DNA of 64,000 nt from Streptococcus sp. 116-D4. GTDB taxonomy: Bacteria; Bacillota; Bacilli; Lactobacillales; Streptococcaceae. The notes beneath the pieces were generated by a model, which ran no database searches, was not told the origin of the DNA, and saw only the letters and a program-made list of their open reading frames with translations. This document shows, one piece after another, positions 49,073-58,336 of the stretch. Both the position numbers and the translations under genes were made by a program. The DNA lies in contig NZ_AP021887.1 of the NCBI RefSeq assembly GCF_009731465.1, positions 1,854,001 to 1,918,000 of the forward strand, read 5' to 3'. Position 1 is the first letter of the stretch; each line of letters starts with the position of its first letter.

Positions 49073-50191
49073 CTATACTCGCTCGCCATCACTATTTACT
49101 CTGTAGCCATCCACCGTCGTATTAACAGCTAAGGCACCTGAAGAGTAAGAATAATACCACTTACCAGAGACTTGATACCAGCCTGTTTTCATTGCACCTG
49201 AACTATCCAGATAATACCAAACTCCATTTTCCTTTAACCAGCCTGTCTGCATTTCACCAGATGATTTCAGATAATACCAGCTAGAACCATCTTTCAGCCA
49301 GCCTGTTGATTTAGACCCATTTGATTTAAAATGATACCAACTACCATTTATTTTCTTCCAACCGACAGTTGAACTGTTATTGGATCCATAGTTAGAGCTA
49401 TTTCCTGATTGATTCTGATAATTCTGTGAAGAAGTCACACTCTCTAGCTGGATATAGCGACGACTTCCGTTATAAGCCGTATAACTCAACCACTTGTATC
49501 CATCTTTTTCGAGAATTTGATCATAATGAACATTCTCCCCAGGATAATAGTAATCAATCGCAGTTGCGCTAGTTAGAGGCTGATTTTTGATAGCAGCCTT
49601 AGCCTTAAAATAATGTGTTCCCCCTGTTGAAGTTGAGGATTGACTATTTCCAACACTGCCACCAGCCAAATCTTTAAAATGAATAAAACCGGTCATAGTA
49701 TTGGCCTTCACGACGCGCTTGTTATAAGATTCCCTCATTCCATAATTGTATTCTTCAATCTCAATCTCATCTCCCACTACATTTGATACCCAGGCAACAT
49801 GACCATAAGTTCCTGCAGTAGACCAAGCAATGGAGCCAATAGCTGGCGTATTATCTACACGATACCCTTCACGACGAGCACGATAGCCCCATTCATTCGC
49901 ATTTCCATAAGCAGCCGGAATCTCAAAACCATTGACATTACTCAAACGAAAGGCTGCAAAAGAAGTACATTGACGAGAATACATGCGCCACTTATCAATC
50001 TCCTGGCTCCCATTTTTATAATGAGCAGGATAATCATCCCCACGCGCAATTGATCCATTTCCTCCCGAATAAGCATATACACTATTACCCGCTGCTAGCA
50101 TCATTCCTACTACTAGAAAAGGAACAACCTTTTTAACTGATTTTCTAAAAGAAAATCTTGTCTCTGTTACTGTAAATGGTGAAATTTTCAT
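49073..50191 (-). CDS. cbpD: Competence-induced murein hydrolase CbpD, short form
   Basis: CbpD is secreted during competence and lyses non-competent relatives (fratricide). The 372 residues have a signal peptide (about 1-40, ending NSVYA), a CHAP amidase/endopeptidase domain (45-175, catalytic Cys in SRQCTSFAA and His in YGHVAWVS), one SH3b domain (about 190-262) and a C-terminal block of choline-binding repeats (GWKKINGSWYHF, GWLKDGSSWYYL, GWLKENGVWYYL, GWYQVSGKWYYS). Pneumococcal CbpD, as I recall, is near 448 residues with two SH3b domains, so one appears to be missing here. GGAGG and a ComX box precede it. Confidence 0.92.
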   Translation of the reverse strand: MKISPFTVTETRFSFRKSVKKVVPFLVVGMMLAAGNSVYAYSGGNGSIARGDDYPAHYKNGSQEIDKWRMYSRQCTSFAAFRLSNVNGFEIPAAYGNANEWGYRARREGYRVDNTPAIGSIAWSTAGTYGHVAWVSNVVGDEIEIEEYNYGMRESYNKRVVKANTMTGFIHFKDLAGGSVGNSQSSTSTGGTHYFKAKAAIKNQPLTSATAIDYYYPGENVHYDQILEKDGYKWLSYTAYNGSRRYIQLESVTSSQNYQNQSGNSSNYGSNNSSTVGWKKINGSWYHFKSNGSKSTGWLKDGSSWYYLKSSGEMQTGWLKENGVWYYLDSSGAMKTGWYQVSGKWYYSYSSGALAVNTTVDGYRVNSDGERV

Positions 50192-50240
50192 TCTTCCTCC
50201 TTGAAAAATAATATAAATCGAAGTTTGCCTTCACTTAAAC

Positions 50241-50248
50241 TATTCGGA
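50241..50248 (-). promoter_or_regulatory. ComX (CIN) box of cbpD
   Basis: TCCGAATA on the minus strand matches the late-competence box TACGAATA at seven of eight positions, about 50 bases before the cbpD start. It places cbpD in the ComX regulon. Confidence 0.75.
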
Positions 50249-50258
50249 GAAAAAAGAA

Positions 50259-50281
50259 AAAGTGAGAAAATTTTCTCACTT
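50259..50281 (-). terminator. Terminator of the veg-like gene
   Basis: AGTGAGAAAA pairs with TTTTCTCACT in a perfect palindrome, with a T-run on the minus strand after the veg stop codon. Confidence 0.8.
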
Positions 50282-50547
50282 TAGTCAAGATAATGGATTA
50301 GATTTTTTTCGGTAAGGATATCTGAGTAAGTAAAGGATTCAACGTAAACATTAGCTTGTTTATCTCCTTCAACATTTCCAAATTCCACGATAAATAGGGA
50401 TGGATAAACCTCAATTAACTTACCCAATCTATTTTTTTGACGCTTACGACCATTCTCCAAAGTCATTTCTACGACTTGTCCCTCATGTGCCTTGATTTCT
50501 TCTTTGATTTTTTTCATCTTGGCTACATCTGTAAATGCATCTGACAT
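50281..50547 (-). CDS. veg: Veg family protein
   Basis: This 88-residue protein matches the Veg family (DUF1021): SDAFTDVAKMKKIKEEIKAHEGQVVEMTLENGRKR is typical, followed by an SH3-like beta barrel. In Bacillus, Veg is abundant and promotes biofilm matrix genes; in streptococci the role is unknown. It begins one base after the dnaB-type helicase gene stop and probably shares its transcript, ending at the hairpin 50259-50281. Confidence 0.88.
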   Translation of the reverse strand: MSDAFTDVAKMKKIKEEIKAHEGQVVEMTLENGRKRQKNRLGKLIEVYPSLFIVEFGNVEGDKQANVYVESFTYSDILTEKNLIHYLD

Positions 50548-50548
50548 C

Positions 50549-51901
50549 TTATGCCTCCCTCTTTGAGATACTTGAAAATTTATTGTATTCTTTTTGGAAA
50601 ATTAATTCCACCGTTCCACGAGCTCCACTACGGTTTTTCTCGATAATAACCTCTATCTTATTATTTGGTATGCCTTCCTCTTCTTCACCACCACGCTCAT
50701 AGTAGTCGTCGCGATAAAGAAAGGCTACGATATCAGCGTCCTGCTCAATAGACCCAGATTCACGAATATCAGACAAGACCGGTCTCTTATCCTGACGTTG
50801 TTCTACACCACGAGAAAGCTGACTTAGAGCGATTACTGGAACTTTCAGTTCCTTAGCTAAAATTTTCAATTGCCGTGAAATTTCAGAAACCTCTTGTTGA
50901 CGATTTTCCCGACCAGTTCCCGTGATAAGCTGCAAATAGTCTATTAAAATCAAACCAAGATTTCCAGTTTCTTGAGCCAGCTTACGAGAACGAGAACGAA
51001 TCTCTGTAATCCGAATCCCTGGCGTATCATCGATATAGATACTGGCATTAGCTAGATTCCCTTGAGCAATGGTATATTTTTGCCACTCCTCATCAGTCAA
51101 TTGACCCGTACGGATAGAATGCGATTCCACCAAACCTTCTGCCGCCAACATACGATCCACTAGACTTTCCGCACCCATTTCCAGTGAAAAAATAGCAACC
51201 GTTTTGTCCAACTTAGTCCCAATGTTCTGAGCGATATTCAGGGCAAAGGCTGTCTTACCAACCGCCGGACGAGCTGCTAGAATAATCAACTCCTCCTCAT
51301 GAAGACCAGTCGTCATATGGTCCAAGTCACGATAGCCTGTCGCAATACCTGTAATATCGGTCGTTTGCTGCGAGCGAGCCTCCAGATTTCCAAAGTTGAT
51401 ATTCAACACATCTCGAATGTTCTTAAATCCACTTCGATTAGCATTTTCGCTGACATCAATCAGGCCTTTTTCTGCCTGAGCAATGATTTCATCAGCTGGT
51501 TGCGAAGCCTCGTAAGCTTGATTGACAGACTCTGTCAACTTAGAGATTAAACGACGTAGCATTGCTTTTTCTGCAACAATCTTAGCATAATACTCCGCAT
51601 TAGCAGAAGTTGGCACAGAATTGACAATCTCAACCAGGTAAGACAGGCCACCAATATTCTGTAAATCACCTTGATTATCAAGAATGGTACGAACCGTTGT
51701 TGCATCGATAGCATCGCCACGGTCGGATAAATCAACCATAGCTTGGAAAATCAATCGATGGGCATACTTAAAAAAGTCCCGAGACTCAATATATTCTCGC
51801 ACAAAAACAAGCTTACTCTCATCAATAAAGATAGCCCCTAAAACGGATTGCTCAGCTAAGATATCTTGAGGTTGTACTCGTAACTCCTCTACTTCTGCCA
51901 T
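50549..51901 (-). CDS. dnaC: Replicative DNA helicase
   Basis: This 450-residue hexameric helicase unwinds DNA at the replication fork. The N-terminal domain (1-150, starting VQPQDILAEQSVLGAIF) binds primase; the RecA-like domain has Walker A AARPAVGKTAFALN near residue 210, the DYLQLITG Walker B and SQLSRGVEQR near 355. It is homologous to E. coli DnaB; Gram-positive naming is often dnaC. It follows rplI by 43 bases, an order conserved in many Firmicutes. Confidence 0.95.
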   Translation of the reverse strand: MAEVEELRVQPQDILAEQSVLGAIFIDESKLVFVREYIESRDFFKYAHRLIFQAMVDLSDRGDAIDATTVRTILDNQGDLQNIGGLSYLVEIVNSVPTSANAEYYAKIVAEKAMLRRLISKLTESVNQAYEASQPADEIIAQAEKGLIDVSENANRSGFKNIRDVLNINFGNLEARSQQTTDITGIATGYRDLDHMTTGLHEEELIILAARPAVGKTAFALNIAQNIGTKLDKTVAIFSLEMGAESLVDRMLAAEGLVESHSIRTGQLTDEEWQKYTIAQGNLANASIYIDDTPGIRITEIRSRSRKLAQETGNLGLILIDYLQLITGTGRENRQQEVSEISRQLKILAKELKVPVIALSQLSRGVEQRQDKRPVLSDIRESGSIEQDADIVAFLYRDDYYERGGEEEEGIPNNKIEVIIEKNRSGARGTVELIFQKEYNKFSSISKREA

Positions 51902-51944
51902 CAGACTTCCCCTCCTGTTACAATCTTGTCAAGAAGGTGTAAAC

Positions 51945-52397
51945 TTATCCTTCTTTCACACGAAGATTGATTACACTTGTGATATCTTGATAGATTTTCA
52001 CTGGTACATCAATCAAACCAACTGCTCGAATCGGAGCTTGTACTTGGATATGACGTTTATCAATCTTGATTCCAAATTGCTTTTGCAATTCTTCTGCAAT
52101 CTTCTTATTGGTAATAGAACCAAAAGTACGGCCATCTGGACCAACCTTTTCAATAAATTCTACAACTGTGTCTTCTGCTTCAAGTTGAGCTTTAATTGCT
52201 TTTGCTTCTGCAATCATCTCAGCGTGAGCTTTTTCTTCTGATTTTTGTTTACCCCGAAGTTCACCTACAGCTTGAGCAGTTGCTTCTTTGGCTAGGTTCT
52301 TCTTGATAAGAAAATTTTGTGCATACCCCGTTGGTACTTCCTTAATTTCGCCTTTTTTACCTTTTCCTTTAACATCTGCCAAAAAGATTACTTTCAT
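51945..52397 (-). CDS. rplI: Ribosomal protein L9
   Basis: L9 (150 residues) bridges the L1 stalk base and helps keep the reading frame. The N-terminal domain [21 protein letters not shown] and [17 protein letters not shown] bind 23S rRNA, then a long helix (about 41-75) joins the C-terminal domain. It overlaps the last codon of gdpP by four bases (ATGA), so the two are translated together. Confidence 0.97.
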   Translation of the reverse strand: MKVIFLADVKGKGKKGEIKEVPTGYAQNFLIKKNLAKEATAQAVGELRGKQKSEEKAHAEMIAEAKAIKAQLEAEDTVVEFIEKVGPDGRTFGSITNKKIAEELQKQFGIKIDKRHIQVQAPIRAVGLIDVPVKIYQDITSVINLRVKEG

Positions 52398-54367
52398 TCT
52401 TCTTTCTCCTTTTCCCTTATTTCATTTAATACAATTTCTGTCAGTTTTTCATCTACTTCTGGCAAGGTTAAATCCTTAATTTGAGCTGCTGCCAAATTAA
52501 AGTGACCTCCGCCTCCCAGCTCTTCCATGATCCGTTGTACATTCAGTTTACTACGACTTCGAGCTGAGATAGAGATAAATCCTTGTGTATTCTTCGCAAG
52601 AACAAAACTCGCTTCAATACCTGACATAGCTAACATGGCATCTGCTGCCTTACTAATAACAACTGTGTCGTAGCATTTCGAGTCCTTAGCCTCTGCTATT
52701 AGTACATCTGAAACTAATTTACGCCCCTGTAAAATAAGTTCATTGACCTCACGATATTCTTCAAAATCTGTCGCAGCGATTTCCTGGATAGCAATACTAT
52801 CGCTTCCTTTAGTTCTGAGATAGCTAGCAACATCAAATGTTCGACTGGTAACTCGCGAGGTGAAATTTTTAGTATCCAACATCATACCAGCCATCAAGAC
52901 ACTTGCTTGCATACGAGTCAGACGATTTTTCTTAGAATTTTGGAACTGAATCAATTCCGTTACCAACTCACTGGCACTGCTTGCACCACTTTCTATATAA
53001 GTGATAACTGCATTGTCTGGGAAATCCTGATCCCTGCGGTGATGGTCAATAACAATGGTTTGGGTAAACAAATCATAAAAATCTTTTGATAGAGTTAAAG
53101 CTGTCTTTGAATGGTCTACAAGAATCAACAAAGAACGATTGGTCACCATTCCCATTGCATCTTTAACAGACAACAACTTCGTAACGCCCTCTTTTTCTAA
53201 GAATGAAACAGCTCGTTCAATATCTGGAGACATTTGTTCTTCGTCATAAAGAGCATAGCTATTTTCAGTCACATTGCTGGCAAATAATTGCATACCTACA
53301 GCAGAGCCCAAAGCATCCATATCTAGATTTTTGTGACCAACAACAAAAACCTGATCCACACTTCGAATCTTATCTGAAATAGCTGTCATCATAGCGCGCG
53401 TACGGGTCCGTGTACGTTTGGTTGAGGCAGCAGACCCACCACCAAAATAAACTGGATTTTTTGTTTCTTCGTTCTCCTTGACAACCACCTGGTCGCCACC
53501 ACGTACTTCAGCCAAGTTCAAGTTGAGCAAAGCAACTTTCCCTATTTCATCATGATTTCCATCACCATAAGAAAATCCCATACTTAGGGTCAATGGCAAC
53601 TGTCTCTGTTTCGACTCTTCTCTGAAAGCGTCAATAACAGAAAATTTATCACTCATCAATTCCTCAAGTACCGTATAGTCCGTAAATAGATAAAAACGGT
53701 CCATACTCACTCGACGGGAGAACATGGCATGTTTTCCAGCAAATTCTGAAATAAAATTGGCTACAAAACTATTAATATGACTGATATCAGACTCCGATGT
53801 TTCATCTTCTAAATCATCATAGTTATCAACAGAGACAATCCCAATCACAGGTCTACTCGTAACTAACTCAACAGTCGCTTCGTATTCTCCAGACACATCA
53901 AAGAAGTAAAGAACTCCAGATACCTTGTCCATATGAACAGAGTAACGGGTCTCACCCAAGGTGGCGTAAGAACCAGGATTCCCCACAGAAGCCTTGATAA
54001 TAGTCTGAATTAAGGTTATATCAATCTCTCCCTCTTCAGTTGTTAGAATTAGCTCTGCATACGGATTAAACCATTCAACTTCACCAGTTGATAAGTCTAA
54101 TTTAATAACCCCAACAGGCATCTGTTCTAACAAGGTTGTCAAACTATCCTCAGCTTGATGGTTTACATACTGGATTTGTTCTACCTCACTCCTTGAGTAG
54201 TAGTCTCTCTGATGGATAAATAATAAACTATAAGAACCCAAAATAAGTAGCAAAAGAAATAGCGTTACCAGTGTATTCGTTACAAAAACAAGTTGCACAG
54301 ATAGCACTATGAAAGCCACTATTCCTAATATTACGGGGAAAATAGGATTTACATAAAATTTTTTCAT
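52394..54367 (-). CDS. gdpP: Cyclic-di-AMP phosphodiesterase GdpP (Pde1)
   Basis: GdpP degrades c-di-AMP, which controls potassium uptake, wall stress and beta-lactam tolerance. I choose the ATG at 54367 ([15 protein letters not shown]), preceded by AGAGG, giving 657 residues; the longer frame crosses the TGG-TATAAT promoter at 54387-54395. Order: two membrane helices (8-55), PAS domain (about 80-160), degenerate GGDEF (170-300), DHH domain (340-500, with [13 protein letters not shown] and IDHHRRD) and DHHA1 ([12 protein letters not shown] near 635). Confidence 0.95.
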   Translation of the reverse strand: MKKFYVNPIFPVILGIVAFIVLSVQLVFVTNTLVTLFLLLLILGSYSLLFIHQRDYYSRSEVEQIQYVNHQAEDSLTTLLEQMPVGVIKLDLSTGEVEWFNPYAELILTTEEGEIDITLIQTIIKASVGNPGSYATLGETRYSVHMDKVSGVLYFFDVSGEYEATVELVTSRPVIGIVSVDNYDDLEDETSESDISHINSFVANFISEFAGKHAMFSRRVSMDRFYLFTDYTVLEELMSDKFSVIDAFREESKQRQLPLTLSMGFSYGDGNHDEIGKVALLNLNLAEVRGGDQVVVKENEETKNPVYFGGGSAASTKRTRTRTRAMMTAISDKIRSVDQVFVVGHKNLDMDALGSAVGMQLFASNVTENSYALYDEEQMSPDIERAVSFLEKEGVTKLLSVKDAMGMVTNRSLLILVDHSKTALTLSKDFYDLFTQTIVIDHHRRDQDFPDNAVITYIESGASSASELVTELIQFQNSKKNRLTRMQASVLMAGMMLDTKNFTSRVTSRTFDVASYLRTKGSDSIAIQEIAATDFEEYREVNELILQGRKLVSDVLIAEAKDSKCYDTVVISKAADAMLAMSGIEASFVLAKNTQGFISISARSRSKLNVQRIMEELGGGGHFNLAAAQIKDLTLPEVDEKLTEIVLNEIREKEKEE

Positions 54368-54503
54368 TCCAAACCTCTTGGCACCCATTATACCATAATA
54401 ACCACCAAAAAGCGACTTTTTAAAAGTGTAATCAGTCATTCTATCAATTATAAGAAAAAGGTAGGTTTACAATTCAGTAAACCTACTTTTACACATATTG
54501 AAA

Positions 54504-55052
54504 TTAAGATTCTTTAACTTCTAACAAACCAATTTCACCATCCTCACGACGATAAATCACATTAGTTGTTTGATCTTCAACATCCACATAGATAAAGAAA
54601 TCATGTCCCAACAAATCCATTTGTAGAATAGCTTCTTCCAAATCCATTGGTTTTAAATCAATTTGTTTTGAACGAACAACTCTAGACTGAGCAACATTTG
54701 GATCTTCCACCAAAGCATCTGTAAATAATTTACTAGTTGCTACCTTATTTTTATTTTTACGCTCGATTTTTGTTTTATTTTTACGAATCTGACGTTCAAT
54801 TTTATCAGTTACAAGGTCAATTGAGCCATACATATCTTGAGACACATCTTCTGCACGAAGAGTAATTGAGCCAAGTGGAATCGTTACTTCTACTTTAGCA
54901 GTTTTTTCACGATACACCTTTAAGTTTACTCGAGCATCCAACTCTTGTTCAGCTTGAAAATACTTTTCGATCTTTTCGAGTTTAGAAACTACATAATTGC
55001 GAATTGCTTCTGTTACTTCTAGGTTTTCACCACGGATACTATATTTAATCAT
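54504..55052 (-). CDS. hpf: Ribosome hibernation promotion factor, long form
   Basis: Long HPF (182 residues) pairs ribosomes into inactive 100S dimers in stationary phase. The N-terminal domain (1-100, MIKYSIRGENLEVTEAIRNYV and LRAEDVSQDMYGSIDLV) sits in the decoding channel; after a linker with KIERKNKNK, the C-terminal domain (125-182, IDLKPMDLEEAILQMDLLGHDFFIYVD) dimerises. It has its own promoter, overlapped by a cre site, so expression should rise as sugar runs out. Confidence 0.94.
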   Translation of the reverse strand: MIKYSIRGENLEVTEAIRNYVVSKLEKIEKYFQAEQELDARVNLKVYREKTAKVEVTIPLGSITLRAEDVSQDMYGSIDLVTDKIERQIRKNKTKIERKNKNKVATSKLFTDALVEDPNVAQSRVVRSKQIDLKPMDLEEAILQMDLLGHDFFIYVDVEDQTTNVIYRREDGEIGLLEVKES

Positions 55053-55093
55053 ATAAGTACCTTCTTTCTAAACATTTTTATTTTTCTAACTAT

Positions 55094-55122
55094 ATTATAA
55101 CGCTTTCATTTTCATTTTGCAA
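55094..55122 (-). promoter_or_regulatory. hpf promoter with overlapping cre site
   Basis: On the minus strand TTGCAA (55117-55122) and TATAAT (55094-55099) have a 17-base spacer. TGAAAGCGTTATAA (55095-55108) matches cre at 13 of 14 positions and covers the -10 box. Confidence 0.72.
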
Positions 55123-55131
55123 ATTTTTTCC

Positions 55132-55794
55132 TCATCTTACTAGAGAAAATGTTTTTACATCTTCAGCACCAGCTTCTTCCAACAGTTTCTTCACACGATT
55201 TATAGTAGATCCAGTAGTATAAATATCATCTATAAGTAAAATTTTTTTAGGAATAATGACTCTACTTTTAATAAAGAAAGGAAGTTCTGTTGCCAAACGT
55301 TCTGAACGATTTTTAGAAGAACTGGCCCGCTCTTCTCTCTTCTCTAGTAAGTCTTGAAAAGAGAACCCAGCTGCTTCAACAAAACCTTCAACCTGGTTAA
55401 ATCCCCTCTCAAGTAATCTTTCAGGACTTAGGGGAATTACGACAAATTGATACTCTTTGTACTTTTTCAACTCTTCATTTAAAAATGAAGCGAACACTTT
55501 TCTTAAAAGGAAGTCTCCATCAAACTTATACCTACTGAAAAAATCCTTCATAACTTGATTGTAAGTAAAAATTGCTCTATGACTGACCTCAACTCCTTCT
55601 TTACACCAAAATTGACAATCTTTACACTTTGTTGACAAGCCTTTTTTCATACAATTTGGACAGTACTCCTCTCCAATTCTCTCAAATGTGGAAGCACAGT
55701 CTGAACAAAGATAGGAGTCATCATTCCTCAGAAGTAATAGACTCCTGAAAGTTAAAACAGCCTTCATAGTCTGCCCACATAACAAGCACTTCAT
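55132..55794 (-). CDS. comFC: Competence protein ComFC (phosphoribosyltransferase-like)
   Basis: ComFC (220 residues) is needed for DNA uptake in competent cells. An N-terminal zinc region holds CxxC pairs (CLLCG, CSDCA, CPNCMKKG, CKDCQFWC), followed by a type I phosphoribosyltransferase domain with the PRPP loop ILLIDDIYTTGSTI near residue 185. It works with the ComFA helicase, whose gene overlaps it by four bases. The true substrate, if any, is unknown. Confidence 0.93.
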   Translation of the reverse strand: MKCLLCGQTMKAVLTFRSLLLLRNDDSYLCSDCASTFERIGEEYCPNCMKKGLSTKCKDCQFWCKEGVEVSHRAIFTYNQVMKDFFSRYKFDGDFLLRKVFASFLNEELKKYKEYQFVVIPLSPERLLERGFNQVEGFVEAAGFSFQDLLEKREERASSSKNRSERLATELPFFIKSRVIIPKKILLIDDIYTTGSTINRVKKLLEEAGAEDVKTFSLVR

Positions 55795-57089
55795 AGACCC
55801 GCCTCCTTATTCATCTGCTGAATTTCCTTAATTGCCTTCTTGATTGAAGCATTTATCCCATCATGAAAGAAAAGCAAATCTCCTGTCGGTCTATCCATGC
55901 TTCGCCCAACTCGTCCACCAATCTGAATCAAGCTAGACTTTGTAAACAGTCGATGATTGGCCTCTACTACGAAAACGTCAACACAAGGGAAGGTAACTCC
56001 ACGCTCCAATATCGTCGTACTGATAAGTATTGTCAGTTCTCTATCTCGAAATGCTTGTACCTGCTCTAATCGATTTTCTGTGATAGAAGATACAAAGCCA
56101 ATTTTCTCGTTTGGAAATTGCTCCTGTAAGATTTCTTTTAACTGTTCCCCTTTCTTAATCTCTGAAGCAAAAATGAGTAACGGATAAGCTGTCTTTCTCT
56201 GCTTCTCAATATAGGACTTTAACTTTGGTGACAACCTATTTTTCTCTAAACAGTGATTAAAATCCGATAACCAGACAGGCTTAGGAATAATCAAAGGATT
56301 TCCATGGAATCGTCTTGGCAAGCTCAATCGTTTTAATTCCCCTAAACGGACCTTCCTATCTAACTCATCGGTAGAAGTCGCTGTTAAAAAAATTCTCAAG
56401 CCATTTTCCTTTACACTATTCTTGACAGCGTAGTAAAGCGTAGGATTGTCAACATAAGGAAAGGCATCTACTTCATCCACTATCAGCAAATCAAAAGCTT
56501 GATAAAACTTTAATAGTTGGTGAGTGGTTGCTACAACTAAAGGTGTACGAAAATAGGGATCCGATTCTCCGTGTAGTAAAGATATATCGCAAGCAAAATC
56601 ATCTTGCAATCGTTTATACAGTTCCAAACACACATCAATTCTAGGGCTGGCCAAACAAACTGCACCACCTTTATCAATCACTTTGGCCACAACTTGGTAA
56701 ATCATCTCTGTCTTTCCAGCTCCTGTTACAGCGTGAACCAAGGTTGGCTCTTGCTTTTCTACCGCTTGAAGCAATCCTTCTGATACTTTTTCTTGAAAAG
56801 GAGTTAATTGACCGCACCATTTAAGAACATCTTGCTTCGGAAAATCCTCCTGCGGAAAATAGTATAAAGCTTGATCACTCCTGACTCGCTTCATCAGCAA
56901 ACACTCCCTACAATAGTAAGCACCGATGGGTAAAGACCATTCTTCTAGAATAGGACTATTACAACGTTGACAGAAAAGTTTCCCTTTCTCCTTTCTCATT
57001 GCTGGAAGTTTCTCCGCCAACTGACGATCCTCTTCTGATAATTCATTCTCCGTAAACAAACGACCGATATAATTTGGATTTATTTTCAT
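55791..57089 (-). CDS. comFA: Competence ATP-dependent helicase/translocase ComFA
   Basis: ComFA (432 residues) is a DEAD-box-like ATPase thought to pull single-stranded DNA through the ComEC channel. A zinc site (CQRCNSPILEEW with CREC, near 40-65) precedes the motor: Walker A AVTGAGKTEM near 125, LLIVDEVDAFPY, ATSTDELDR, and the late IQIGGRVGR motif VI. The start matches pneumococcal ComFA. No clear ribosome site is present and the ComX box is only seven bases upstream, so the message is probably leaderless. Confidence 0.94.
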   Translation of the reverse strand: MKINPNYIGRLFTENELSEEDRQLAEKLPAMRKEKGKLFCQRCNSPILEEWSLPIGAYYCRECLLMKRVRSDQALYYFPQEDFPKQDVLKWCGQLTPFQEKVSEGLLQAVEKQEPTLVHAVTGAGKTEMIYQVVAKVIDKGGAVCLASPRIDVCLELYKRLQDDFACDISLLHGESDPYFRTPLVVATTHQLLKFYQAFDLLIVDEVDAFPYVDNPTLYYAVKNSVKENGLRIFLTATSTDELDRKVRLGELKRLSLPRRFHGNPLIIPKPVWLSDFNHCLEKNRLSPKLKSYIEKQRKTAYPLLIFASEIKKGEQLKEILQEQFPNEKIGFVSSITENRLEQVQAFRDRELTILISTTILERGVTFPCVDVFVVEANHRLFTKSSLIQIGGRVGRSMDRPTGDLLFFHDGINASIKKAIKEIQQMNKEAGL

Positions 57090-57096
57090 ACTTCTT

Positions 57097-57104
57097 TATT
57101 CGTA
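57097..57104 (-). promoter_or_regulatory. ComX (CIN) box of comFA-comFC
   Basis: TACGAATA on the minus strand is a perfect late-competence box, separated from the comFA ATG by seven bases. Confidence 0.9.
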
Positions 57105-57133
57105 AAAACCTAGCACTTTAGATCATTTTTTAG

Positions 57134-57145
57134 TACAATTAAATT
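57134..57145 (+). promoter_or_regulatory. Candidate -10 box of yigZ
   Basis: TACAAT at 57134-57139 lies six bases before the yigZ ATG with no ribosome site between them, so the transcript may be leaderless. The -35 is poor. Confidence 0.4.
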
Positions 57146-57781
57146 ATGGAATTTAGAACAATTAAAGAGGACGGACAAGTCCAAGAAGAAATCAAAAAAT
57201 CTCGCTTTATCTGTCATGCCAAGCGCGTTTATAGTGAAGAAGAGGCTCGTAATTTCATTGCAGCCATCAAAAAAGAACACTACAAAGCTACGCATAACTG
57301 TTCTGCCTTCATTATTGGAGAACGTAGTGAAATCAAACGTACAAGTGATGATGGTGAGCCCAGTGGTACTGCTGGCGTTCCCATGCTTGGGGTACTAGAA
57401 AATCACAATCTTACTAATGTCTGTGTAGTAGTGACACGCTATTTTGGAGGCATTAAGCTAGGCGCTGGAGGATTGATTCGTGCATACGCCGGTAGTGTTG
57501 CCTTAGCCGTCAAAGAAATTGGCATCATTGAAATAAAGGAACAGGCGGGCATTGCCATACAAATGTCTTACACTCAGTACCAAGAGTACAGTAACTTTCT
57601 TAAGGAACATAATCTCATGGAACTTGAGACAAACTTTACAGATCAAGTCGATACGATGATTTATGTTGATAAAGAAGAAAAAGAAAATATTAAAGCTTCA
57701 CTTGTAGAGTTTTTTAATGGAAAAGTTACTTTAACTGATCAAGGTTTACGAGAAGTTGAAGTTTCTGTAAACTTAGTGTAA
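57146..57781 (+). CDS. YigZ/IMPACT family protein
   Basis: This 211-residue protein has the IMPACT N-terminal domain: the family signature RTSDDGEPSGTAGVPMLG followed by TRYFGGIKLGAGGLIRAYAGS near residues 68-115, then a DUF1949 ferredoxin-like domain. Bacterial relatives may act on proline peptides or translation, but the function is not settled. It is divergent from comFA and co-transcribed with the PH-domain gene 16 bases downstream. There is no Shine-Dalgarno sequence. Confidence 0.9.
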   Translation: MEFRTIKEDGQVQEEIKKSRFICHAKRVYSEEEARNFIAAIKKEHYKATHNCSAFIIGERSEIKRTSDDGEPSGTAGVPMLGVLENHNLTNVCVVVTRYFGGIKLGAGGLIRAYAGSVALAVKEIGIIEIKEQAGIAIQMSYTQYQEYSNFLKEHNLMELETNFTDQVDTMIYVDKEEKENIKASLVEFFNGKVTLTDQGLREVEVSVNLV

Positions 57782-57796
57782 ATAAAGGAGAAAAAT

Positions 57797-58240
57797 ATGG
57801 CATTTGGTAAATTCATTCAAGGACTCGCTGGTAACTTTAGCGAACAAAACAAAGAAACTCTTATCAAAGAATATGGACAATATTTACTAGAAAATGAAGA
57901 AATTCAAAGTGGATATAAACTGGTTCGTGACTCAATTATATTTACAAATATCCGTATTATCTTTACAGATAAACAAGGCGCTACTGGTCGCAAGATGTCC
58001 ATTAAATCAATCTTTTTAATGAACATTATTAACGTTGAAATGGAAACTGCAGGAGCAGGAATAGATGATAGTGAAATTACTATTACTTATTTAGAAAATG
58101 TCTTTCTAAAAGCGCATAATGAGCATTTTAGTGCTCATAAATTTGAATTCCCTAAGAAAACGGATATCGTTCCACTTTATACCTATTTATTTGAATTAGC
58201 TTATCACAATCGCTTAAAAATTAATGGCTTAGATCTTTGA
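57797..58240 (+). CDS. Bacterial PH-domain protein
   Basis: This 147-residue soluble protein matches the bacterial pleckstrin-homology family (bPH_1, PF08000): beta strands such as ENEEIQSGYKLVRDSIIFTNIRIIFTDKQG, then GRKMSIKSIFLMNIINVEME. Such proteins are widespread in Gram-positive bacteria and form rings in crystal structures, but no clear function is known. AAAGGAG precedes the ATG; it follows yigZ closely and is followed by a strong terminator. Confidence 0.85.
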   Translation: MAFGKFIQGLAGNFSEQNKETLIKEYGQYLLENEEIQSGYKLVRDSIIFTNIRIIFTDKQGATGRKMSIKSIFLMNIINVEMETAGAGIDDSEITITYLENVFLKAHNEHFSAHKFEFPKKTDIVPLYTYLFELAYHNRLKINGLDL

Positions 58241-58247
58241 TATAAAA

Positions 58248-58276
58248 AAATCCTATCACTTCGATAGGATTTCTAT
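58248..58276 (+). terminator. Terminator after the PH-domain gene
   Basis: AAATCCTATC (58248-58257) pairs with GATAGGATTT (58263-58272), followed by a short T-containing tail. Confidence 0.8.
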
Positions 58277-58278
58277 AT

Positions 58279-58308
58279 TTTACAAATAGTATAGATAGCG
58301 TTATACTA
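58279..58308 (+). promoter_or_regulatory. cysK promoter with inverted repeat
   Basis: TTTACA (58279-58284) and TATACT (58302-58307) have a 17-base spacer. The perfect inverted repeat TAGTATA-N8-TATACTA (58287-58293, 58302-58308) spans the spacer and -10 box and is a likely operator, perhaps for a LysR-type sulfur regulator; the protein is not known. Confidence 0.6.
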
Positions 58309-58336
58309 GAAATATCTTATACAAAGAGGTATTCAT

